From Lachnospiraceae bacterium UBA4317 (GTDB lineage Bacteria; Bacillota_A; Clostridia; Lachnospirales; Lachnospiraceae), in contig DGUF01000001.1 in the NCBI GenBank assembly GCA_002394525.1, positions 1 through 6,824 on the forward strand: DNA of 6,824 nucleotides, written 5' to 3'. Position 1 is the stretch's first letter, and each line of letters opens with the position of its first letter. Below are positions 1-5,172 of this stretch, piece after piece. Made by a program: the position numbers and the translations under genes. The notes under the pieces were generated by a model, which worked only from the letters and a program-made list of their open reading frames with translations, made no database searches and was not told the origin of the DNA.

Positions 1-504
1 CAGGGAAGCCTGTCCAATGTGGCCGGCGGGATCCTCCTGCTGCTCATGCATCCATTCCGGGTGGGACACTATATCATCTGTGACTACGGCGAGGGGACAG
101 TCTCCATGATCGGACTTGTCTACACGACGATCACGACCAAGGACAACCGGATCCTGACCATCCCCAACAGCATGATCTCCAACTGCGCCGTCACCAACTG
201 CGGAGAGAATCCCATCCGCAGGCTTGAGATCATCACCGGGATCAGCTACACCGCGGACATACGGCTGGCCAAGAAGATCCTGCAGCAGATCTGCGATGAC
301 AACCCCCTGGTCCTCCCGGAGCCGGAGGCCAGTATTTTTGTGGACAGCCTGGGGGACAGTTCCGTCAACATCGGGCTCTACTGCTATGTCCCGTCGGATT
401 CCTTTTTGAAGGCCAAATGGGAGGTGACGGAGGCCATCAAGCTGCGCTTTGATGAGAACGGCATCGATATTCCCTTCCCGCAGGTCCACGTCCATATGGA
501 GTAA
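1..504 (+). CDS. MscS-family mechanosensitive ion channel, C-terminal part (5' end outside window)
   Basis: Small-conductance mechanosensitive channel of the cytoplasmic membrane, which opens under membrane tension to release solutes on hypo-osmotic shock. The frame is open from base 1 and ends with TAA at 502-504, giving 167 visible residues. The first residues read QGSLSNVAGG followed by a Leu-rich stretch and HPFRVGHYI. This matches the pore-lining TM3 and the start of the beta domain in MscS (QGSLSN begins near residue 112 of the 286-aa E. coli protein), so roughly the first 110 residues are missing. The family signature IPNSMI and the following beta domain are present, and the alpha/beta C-terminal domain ends in PFPQVHVHME, a typical MscS ending. 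A GTG at 19 could be taken as a start, but homology runs through it upstream, so the gene is simply truncated by the window edge. No U-rich intrinsic terminator follows; a large palindrome begins 5 nt after the stop. Confidence 0.93.
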   Translation, partial: QGSLSNVAGGILLLLMHPFRVGHYIICDYGEGTVSMIGLVYTTITTKDNRILTIPNSMISNCAVTNCGENPIRRLEIITGISYTADIRLAKKILQQICDDNPLVLPEPEASIFVDSLGDSSVNIGLYCYVPSDSFLKAKWEVTEAIKLRFDENGIDIPFPQVHVHME

Positions 505-509
505 ATTTA

Positions 510-600
510 CAGTACCCCGTGCCCTCATTTCTGCCCTTCCATGTTCACGCCCTTCGAGGGGGCGTGTACAGTAACGCAGGAATGAAGGCACGGGGTACTG
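510..600. repeat. 91-nt near-perfect palindromic intergenic element (REP/MITE-like or structured RNA)
   Basis: The outer arms 510-523 and 587-600 are 14-bp perfect inverted repeats (CAGTACCCCGTGCC / GGCACGGGGTACTG). After one C/A mismatch the pairing continues with 525-529:581-585, a T/G wobble and 531-534:576-579. An internal loop (535-541 versus 571-575) separates this from an inner stem, 542-544:568-570 and 546-552:560-566, with a loop at 553-559. About 33 base pairs form in 91 nt. No T-tract follows on the plus strand (next bases CTATAAGTGA), so it is not a canonical intrinsic terminator. It lies between the mscS stop and the promoter of the next gene. It could be a small non-autonomous palindromic repeat, an mRNA 3'-end stabiliser for mscS, or a U-tract-less terminator. 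No target-site duplication is evident. I do not recognise a named family. Confidence 0.8.
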
Positions 601-612
601 CTATAAGTGAAG

Positions 613-642
613 TTGCGCCGTGGGCCCGGTCCATGCTATAAT
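613..642 (+). promoter_or_regulatory. Extended -10 housekeeping promoter of the PIN-like gene
   Basis: TTGCGC (613-618) and a perfect TATAAT (637-642) are separated by 18 nt. TG at 634-635 creates an extended -10 (TGCTATAAT), which compensates for the poor -35. The start point would be near 648-650, about 24 nt before the ATG at 673. This placement rules out translation from the in-frame GTG at 607, which lies upstream of the promoter. The promoter begins 12 nt after the palindromic element. Confidence 0.7.
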
Positions 643-661
643 TTCCCTGTTCCGACCGATC

Positions 662-665
662 AGGA
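662..665 (+). promoter_or_regulatory. Ribosome binding site deciding the ATG at 673
   Basis: AGGA lies 7 nt before the ATG at 673. The upstream in-frame GTG (607) has no comparable site and precedes the promoter, so 673 is chosen as the start of the PIN-like protein. Confidence 0.65.
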
Positions 666-672
666 ATTGTGT

Positions 673-2424
673 ATGACAGTACAGTACTTAATTGACAGTG
701 AAAATGTCGGGGATTTCTGGATCCCCCTCCTTGAACTGCCTGCAGAAAAGACGGAGCTGATCGTTTTTTATACCAGAAACAGCCCGCATATGAGCTATGA
801 CAGTCTGATCAGGCTCAAGGAATCAGACAGAAAGGTGACCTTCATCAGGTGCTATGAAGGCACGAATGCTCTGGATTTCCAGCTCGTGTCCGATCTTGGA
901 TACCGCATCGGCAAGGACGAGGACGGGAGGTTTGTGATCGTCACAAATGATACCGGCTTCGACGCGGCGGTAAAATACTGGAGACGCAACAAAAAATCGG
1001 TCAAACGCATCACGGGAAAGGAATGCAAAAATCTCGAGCGCCGCTTCAGAGAGGATCTCTCGGAAGCATCGGGGCACAGGCATGACCAAGTCCCGGTCAG
1101 GGACCATGCGGATATGGATCCGGAGACCGGGGAGGCCCTTGAGACGGCAGCTGTGGAAGCTGCTCCCGCCCAGGACGATCAGGATCCCAGAACATCCAGA
1201 CCCAGTCTCAGAGACGCGGAAGCGGCAGCCATGCCCGATCCGGAGGAGGATTACGCTGAGGCGGATCCGGCCGAAGAGGAGAGGGACCAGGCTGAGGAAG
1301 GGGATCTCTATGATGATCCGGAGACGGAAGAAGAGGACAGCCTGGAGGATCCGGAGGACTGGTCCGATGACGGTCCGGAGTCTTATGATCCCGGGGAAGA
1401 GGAGGCCTCTGAAGCAGACCAGGCACCTGTGCCGGGTCAGGGAGACGACGGTGAGCAGGAAGAGACGGATGGCGGCCTGAAAGAGCGGGAAGAGAATGAA
1501 TTCTCTCAGATAGAATTTTCTCTGAAAGAACTCTCTCAGACAGAGCCCGCACTTGAGGCGGAGCAGGTCTCCGAGGAGAGCGAAGCTGCAGGATCCGCGC
1601 AGGAAGCTTTGGCGGAAAGCCCGGACCAAGAGGCAGCAGAAGAGCCGGAAGAGGCTGACAGCCAGGCGGCTCCCCTTGAGACTGCAGAGGATCTGTCCGG
1701 GGAAAGCAAAGCCGCTGAGCCCGCAGTGCCTGAGCAGGCAGCTGAAGCCGCTGAGCCCGCTGCAGCCCTTCAGGAAAAGACTGCAGAGGTTCCGGAGGCG
1801 GAAACCGTGAATGAGGCGGACGGCGGGGAACCGGACCAGGAAGCCGGCGACAAGCACCGGTCCAAATCCAGACGTTCCAGGTCCCGCAGGACCAGGTCAG
1901 GTTCCAAAAAGGCAGAGACAGCCGCCGACAGCGCGGAGAGCCCTGCCAGGGACACGGCGGACCCGCAGGCCGAAGAAGTCTCTGAGAAAAAAGGAGCGGA
2001 ACCCGCAAGGGAAAAGACCGGCTCCCTCCAGGTGGAGGAAGTCCCGGGGGATGAGGAGATCGCCAGGATCGTCGCCTGCATCGGCGCTGACAATCTGGCA
2101 GAGCTCCACAACCAGCTCGCCACTTTCTACGGGGATCAGGGAAAGGAGATTTATCTCTCCATCAAGAACAATACCCGCAGCCTTCCCGTGCTCAAGCCTG
2201 ATCTGGCGCAGAAGTTTTCCTACTACTGCGAGATCATTTTCGCCCGCAGCGACTATTCGGGCGAGTACCCTTCTGACATTTCTGAATACCTTCTGAATGT
2301 GAGAGAAAAACTCAACAATCTGAATTCCCTTCGCTATGCGCTTCAGAAGCACTATGGCAAGGAAAAGGGCCGCAGGTTCTACTTCCTGCTCAAGCCCTTC
2401 GCAAAGACAATGTATCAAATGTAA
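673..2424 (+). CDS. PIN/NYN-like domain protein with long acidic linker, Arg/Ser patch and duplicated C-terminal motif
   Basis: Protein of 583 aa, function unknown. Residues 1-125 resemble a PIN/NYN-type nuclease fold. LIDSENVG (6-13) opens the first strand, NALDFQL (65-71) follows, and NDTGFD (92-97) forms the third acidic cluster, so D8, E10, D68, D93 and D97 are candidate metal ligands. Residues about 130-389 are a low-complexity linker with about 35% Asp+Glu by hand count and few basic residues. It is followed by a basic Arg/Ser-rich patch at 394-413. The C-terminal part (457-583) carries two copies of a L...L...YG..(K)G...Y..(I/L)K motif, at 478-498 and 553-574. No signal peptide or membrane segment is visible, so it is probably cytoplasmic. 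It is monocistronic, with its own promoter and terminator. The PIN-like part looks less G+C-rich by eye than lon or typA. RNA cleavage or binding is an inference from the fold; the ligands could equally be non-catalytic. No antitoxin-like partner is adjacent. Confidence 0.85.
   Translation: MTVQYLIDSENVGDFWIPLLELPAEKTELIVFYTRNSPHMSYDSLIRLKESDRKVTFIRCYEGTNALDFQLVSDLGYRIGKDEDGRFVIVTNDTGFDAAVKYWRRNKKSVKRITGKECKNLERRFREDLSEASGHRHDQVPVRDHADMDPETGEALETAAVEAAPAQDDQDPRTSRPSLRDAEAAAMPDPEEDYAEADPAEEERDQAEEGDLYDDPETEEEDSLEDPEDWSDDGPESYDPGEEEASEADQAPVPGQGDDGEQEETDGGLKEREENEFSQIEFSLKELSQTEPALEAEQVSEESEAAGSAQEALAESPDQEAAEEPEEADSQAAPLETAEDLSGESKAAEPAVPEQAAEAAEPAAALQEKTAEVPEAETVNEADGGEPDQEAGDKHRSKSRRSRSRRTRSGSKKAETAADSAESPARDTADPQAEEVSEKKGAEPAREKTGSLQVEEVPGDEEIARIVACIGADNLAELHNQLATFYGDQGKEIYLSIKNNTRSLPVLKPDLAQKFSYYCEIIFARSDYSGEYPSDISEYLLNVREKLNNLNSLRYALQKHYGKEKGRRFYFLLKPFAKTMYQM
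1498..1542 (+). repeat. Three 15-bp tandem repeats inside the acidic linker
   Basis: Units at 1498-1512, 1513-1527 and 1528-1542 each start GAA and share the GAAyTyTCTC core. They encode the pentapeptides EFSQI, EFSLK and ELSQT. The period is a multiple of three, so unit gain or loss would keep the frame. This suggests that the linker grows at least partly by in-frame slippage. Confidence 0.7.
1711..1760 (+). repeat. 14-bp direct repeat pair in the acidic linker
   Basis: GCCGCTGAGCCCGC occurs at 1711-1724 and again at 1747-1760, exactly 36 bp apart, encoding AAEPA twice in the same frame. A 10-bp repeat ACTGCAGAGG at 1681-1690 and 1780-1789 flanks it. Both fit in-frame duplication within low-complexity coding DNA. 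Confidence 0.65.
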
Positions 2425-2447
2425 AGGATAAGTCGGTCGGAACGACG

Positions 2448-2503
2448 AAGAGAGGTCCGGAAGCTGCAGCTGGCAGCCTCCGGACCTCTCTTTATCTTTT
2501 CTT
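2448..2503 (+). terminator. Intrinsic terminator of the PIN-like gene, possibly shared with convergent lon
   Basis: A 14-bp perfect stem pairs 2448-2461 with 2479-2492. The 17-nt apex can pair further (2463-2467 with 2473-2477). A T-rich tract TTTATCTTTTCTT (2491-2503) follows directly. It starts 24 nt after the stop codon at 2422-2424. On the minus strand the same hairpin is followed by TTCGTCGTT, a weaker U-tract. It may therefore also end lon transcripts, since no other hairpin is seen downstream of lon. Confidence 0.88.
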
Positions 2504-2561
2504 CTGTATCAGTTTCATGTCTTTTCTGTTTCTGATGACCGGTCTGACTTTCTGGTCCTGA

Positions 2562-2603
2562 TCTTTTGATCCCGGTATTTTGATTCCGGTCTTTTAATCC
2601 TGA
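2562..2603. repeat. Three 14-bp degenerate tandem repeats overlapping the lon 3' end
   Basis: Units TCTTTTGATCCCGG (2562-2575), TATTTTGATTCCGG (2576-2589) and TCTTTTAATCCTGA (2590-2603) differ from one another at a few positions. The third unit contains the lon stop codon (minus-strand TAA at 2596-2594) and its last codons. The period is not a multiple of three, so the array is unlikely to be coding. The rest of the short gap between the terminator and lon is T-rich on the plus strand, with no gene seen. Confidence 0.6.
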
Positions 2604-4876
2604 TGCAGGATCCCCAGTGTGCGGAGGACCTGGACGGCCTCCTCGACAGGGGTGATCTCCAGATTTTCCTTGACCTCCTCGGGGACATCCCGCAGGTCAT
2701 CCACATTGTCGGCAGGGATAAAGACCCGCTTGACACCGGCGCGCTGGGCAGCCAGGAGCTTTTCGGGGAGTCCTCCGATGGGATTGACGCCGCCCTGGAG
2801 GGAGACCTCGCCGGTCATGCCGATATTGGGAGGCACGGGGATCCCTGTGAGCAGGGAGGAGAGGGCGGTCGTGAGCGTGATGCCGGCGGAGGGGCCGTCT
2901 TTGGGGGTCGCGCCGTCCGGCACATGGATGTGGAGGTCGTTGTTTTCAAAGACCTCAGCCTTGTCCGGGAAGAGGGACTTGACCAGGGTCACGGCGATCC
3001 TGGCGGATTCCTTCATGACATCGCCCAGCTGGCCCGTGATCAGGATATCGCCCTTGCCCTTTGTGAAGAGGGTCTCGATATAGAGGATCTCACCGCCGGC
3101 TGCAGTCCAGGCAAGGCCCGTGACGATGCCGGGGCGGGCGCTCTCCTTGACCTTTTTGTGGTAGACCGGATGCATATCCAGGTAATCGCGAAGATTATCG
3201 GCGGTGACGGTCACCTTATCTCCCTTGCCGCGGACGATCTGGACCGCTGCGGCCCGGCAGAGGGTCTCGATCCTCTTGCGGAGGCCGCGGACGCCGCCCT
3301 CCTGGGTGTAATCCGAAATGATGGTCCGGATCATCTCATCGGAGAGCTCAATCTGGTCCGCCTCGATGCCGACGGTCTGCAGGGCCTTGGGCAGAAGGTG
3401 GCGCTTGGCGATCTGCAGCTTGTCTGTCGCCGTATAGCCCTGGAACTGGATGACCTCCATGCGGTTGAGCAGGGGCTCCGGAATGGTCTCCAGGGTATTG
3501 GCCGTGCAGATAAAGAGGACGTTGGACAAATCGTAGGGCGCGTTCATGTAATGGTCAGTGAAGGTGTTGTTCTGCTCGGGGTCCAGGACCTCCAGCAGGG
3601 CGCTGGCGGGGTCTCCGTTGTAGGAGACGGACAGCTTGTCGATCTCATCCAGGACCATGACCGGGTTGGAGACGCCGCTCTTCTGGATTCCGTCCATGAT
3701 CCTGCCGGGCATGGCGCCGATATAGGTCCTGCGGTGGCCGCGGATATCGGCCTCGTCGCGGACGCCGCCCAGGCTGACGCGGGAATACTTGCGGTGCAGG
3801 GCTTTTGCAATGCTCTGGCCGATGCTGGTCTTGCCCGTTCCGGGGGCGCCGACAAAGCAGAGGATGGAGCCCGACTGCTGCTTTTTGAGGTTCATCACGG
3901 CGATCTGCTGGATGATGCGCTCCTTGACCTTTTTCAGGCCGAAGTGGTCCTCCTCCAGAACGGCCTCGGCCTCGTCGAGGTCGATCTCCTGGGCGTCCTC
4001 GTTCTTCCAGGAAAGGCCGGTGATGAAGTCCAGATAATCGTAGAGCATACCGGATTCCGGACTGTTCTGGCCCTCCTGCTTGTAGCGGTTGAGGACCTTT
4101 TCCGCCTCCTTGCGGGCGGTCTCGTTCATGCCGGATTCCTCGATCTTGACCTGGAAGCGGCGGACATCCGTGATATTCTCGGGATGCATCTCGTCGAGCT
4201 CTTTCTGGAGATACTCGATCTGCTTTTTGATGGCCTGCTCGCGGTAGACCTTCTGGTAGCCCTCCTCCTGGGCGTTCCGGGCCTCATTGTTGACATGGAA
4301 CTGTTCCAGGTTCTCATAGAGGATCTTTTCCATGGCCTCGCTCCGGGCCTTTTTGGAATCCTCGGCCAGGAGGGCGTAGCGCTCCTCATTGCTGATGCCA
4401 AGCCAGGGGGACATGATGGCAGCGATCTCGCCGATGGTGGTCCACTGCTCGGCATAGGCCCGGGTCAGGGCCCCCCACTGGAACTGGGAGGTGTACTCGA
4501 TCACGACCTTCTTGAGCTTTTCGAGGCGCTCTGCCTCGTAGGCGGGATCCAGGTCCTCCTCATCGGGCTTGCGGGATACGGAGAGCTCGATGGTGTGGTC
4601 GCTGTAGACCGTGATCTCATCGAACTGGACCCTGCCGTGCGTGCGGATGACCAGATAACCGCCGGCATTGACCTCGGTGATGACACCGGAGACACCGATC
4701 GGATAGAAGCTGTCCTTCTCCAGGTCCTCGCGGCTGTCATTCTCGTGAAGCATCATGAGGATGACCTTCTCGCCCTCGAAGGGAGCGCGGCCGGTCATCT
4801 TCTTATAGGCGTCGATCGCGAAAAAGATATTGGAGTCCGGAACGACGATCACATTATATACAGGTACAACTGTCAT
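2594..4876 (-). CDS. lon: ATP-dependent endopeptidase Lon (LonA type)
   Basis: Cytosolic AAA+ serine protease that unfolds and degrades damaged and short-lived regulatory proteins. The 760 aa are close to the family's usual 770-810. In order: an N-terminal substrate-binding domain (about 1-200), a coiled-coil-prone helical region (about 200-300), an ATPase module and a C-terminal peptidase. Walker A is GAPGTGKT at 343-350, Walker B is VMVLDEID (406-413, D410/E411), and a sensor-1-type Asn is at 460. The catalytic Ser is S663 in PKDGPSAG and the Lys is K706 in GGLPEKLLAA. Their 43-residue spacing equals that of E. coli S679/K722, so the protein should be active. The first 100 residues (TVVPVYNVIVVPDSNIFF) deviate from the usual LPLLPLRxxVVFP opening, as in some clostridial Lon proteins. 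The ATG is supported by AAGGAG 7 nt upstream. It has its own SigA-type promoter and a CIRCE operator, and ends facing the PIN-like gene. Confidence 0.97.
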   Translation of the reverse strand: MTVVPVYNVIVVPDSNIFFAIDAYKKMTGRAPFEGEKVILMMLHENDSREDLEKDSFYPIGVSGVITEVNAGGYLVIRTHGRVQFDEITVYSDHTIELSVSRKPDEEDLDPAYEAERLEKLKKVVIEYTSQFQWGALTRAYAEQWTTIGEIAAIMSPWLGISNEERYALLAEDSKKARSEAMEKILYENLEQFHVNNEARNAQEEGYQKVYREQAIKKQIEYLQKELDEMHPENITDVRRFQVKIEESGMNETARKEAEKVLNRYKQEGQNSPESGMLYDYLDFITGLSWKNEDAQEIDLDEAEAVLEEDHFGLKKVKERIIQQIAVMNLKKQQSGSILCFVGAPGTGKTSIGQSIAKALHRKYSRVSLGGVRDEADIRGHRRTYIGAMPGRIMDGIQKSGVSNPVMVLDEIDKLSVSYNGDPASALLEVLDPEQNNTFTDHYMNAPYDLSNVLFICTANTLETIPEPLLNRMEVIQFQGYTATDKLQIAKRHLLPKALQTVGIEADQIELSDEMIRTIISDYTQEGGVRGLRKRIETLCRAAAVQIVRGKGDKVTVTADNLRDYLDMHPVYHKKVKESARPGIVTGLAWTAAGGEILYIETLFTKGKGDILITGQLGDVMKESARIAVTLVKSLFPDKAEVFENNDLHIHVPDGATPKDGPSAGITLTTALSSLLTGIPVPPNIGMTGEVSLQGGVNPIGGLPEKLLAAQRAGVKRVFIPADNVDDLRDVPEEVKENLEITPVEEAVQVLRTLGILHQD

Positions 4877-4883
4877 ATATCTT

Positions 4884-4889
4884 CTCCTT
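4884..4889 (-). promoter_or_regulatory. Ribosome binding site of lon
   Basis: On the minus strand AAGGAG stands 7 nt before the ATG at 4876-4874. It is a strong Shine-Dalgarno sequence and fixes the lon start. Confidence 0.85.
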
Positions 4890-4934
4890 ATTTAGACTGA
4901 AATTACGGGAGCGTGAATCCTTGGGAAACGACTG

Positions 4935-4961
4935 TTGGCACTCGACATCGGAGAGTGCTAA
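4935..4961 (-). promoter_or_regulatory. CIRCE operator (HrcA binding site) controlling lon
   Basis: Plus-strand TTGGCACTC (4935-4943), a 9-nt spacer, then GAGTGCTAA (4953-4961). The CIRCE consensus is TTAGCACTC-N9-GAGTGCTAA, so 17 of 18 arm positions match and the spacer is exact. It begins about 10 nt downstream of the predicted lon transcription start, a normal place for repression by HrcA, and ends 58 nt before the lon ATG. HrcA itself is not encoded in this window. The site lies about 80 bp from the typA -35, on the far side of the lon promoter, so lon is the likely target. Confidence 0.92.
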
Positions 4962-4976
4962 CAATGCGTTTTGGTA

Positions 4977-5005
4977 ATCATAATACCGCATGGATGTATT
5001 GTCAA
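4977..5005 (-). promoter_or_regulatory. Consensus SigA-type promoter of lon
   Basis: Read on the minus strand: TTGACA (5005-5000), a 17-nt spacer, and TATGAT (4982-4977). The -35 is perfect and the -10 matches 5 of 6. The start point is predicted near 4970, giving a leader of about 94 nt that contains the CIRCE element near its 5' end. A strong promoter under a repressor operator fits heat-shock derepression. Confidence 0.85.
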
Positions 5006-5039
5006 GAATAATTTCATTGCGTGCAATATATATTCGAGG

Positions 5040-5068
5040 TTGCGCAGGTTTTTTTTCAATGTTATACT
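5040..5068 (+). promoter_or_regulatory. Probable extended -10 promoter of typA
   Basis: TTGCGC (5040-5045), a 17-nt spacer, and TATACT (5063-5068) preceded by TG at 5060-5061. The -35 is poor and identical in sequence to that of the PIN-like gene promoter; the extended -10 makes it plausible. The start would be near 5075, leaving a leader of about 98 nt. A weaker alternative based on TATATT near 5029-5034 cannot be excluded. Confidence 0.55.
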
Positions 5069-5090
5069 GCGGGATTGAGATTAGTGTAAA

Positions 5091-5123
5091 AAATCCCCGG
5101 ATTTGTTTTTTTTGTGGCCGGGG
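5091..5123 (+). promoter_or_regulatory. Possible alternative leader structures in the typA 5' UTR
   Basis: AAATC (5091-5095) can pair with GATTT (5100-5104), and a run of eight T (5106-5113) follows one base later, a weak terminator-like arrangement. Alternatively CCCCGG (5095-5100) can pair with CCGGGG (5118-5123) across the T-run. The two pairings share bases and exclude each other. The first stem is short and AT-rich, so a regulatory role is speculative. Confidence 0.3.
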
Positions 5124-5158
5124 CCTTTGTATATCACAGAATTTTCAGGACAGAAGAA

Positions 5159-5164
5159 GAGGTG
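5159..5164 (+). promoter_or_regulatory. Ribosome binding site of typA
   Basis: GAGGTG, complementary to the 3' end of 16S rRNA, lies 8 nt upstream of the ATG at 5173. It supports that start. Confidence 0.8.
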
Positions 5165-5172
5165 GATTGTTC

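Noticed and set aside
510..600. Palindrome as a canonical intrinsic terminator of mscS
   Set aside because: There is no T-tract after the right arm on the plus strand, and only TAAATTTAC follows on the minus strand.
607..672. In-frame GTG at 607 as the start of the PIN-like gene, adding 22 residues
   Set aside because: The extended -10 promoter (613-642) lies inside this stretch, the added residues are unlike a protein N-terminus of this type, and the ATG at 673 has an AGGA site 7 nt upstream followed at once by the typical MTVQYLIDSENVG start.
673..1050. PIN-like domain as the toxin of a type II toxin-antitoxin (VapBC) pair
   Set aside because: No small antitoxin gene lies upstream or downstream, and the protein is a large multi-part product with its own promoter and terminator.
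823..2008. Long minus-strand and alternate-frame open frames across the acidic linker
   Set aside because: They are by-products of GA-rich low-complexity coding DNA. They read as Leu/Arg/Pro-rich translations with no start signals.
2603..4900. 765-codon open frame on the plus strand opposite lon
   Set aside because: It is an antisense shadow produced by the codon usage of lon. The protein is a monotonous Leu/Asp/Gly/Val-rich sequence without motifs, whereas the minus strand encodes Lon with all catalytic motifs.
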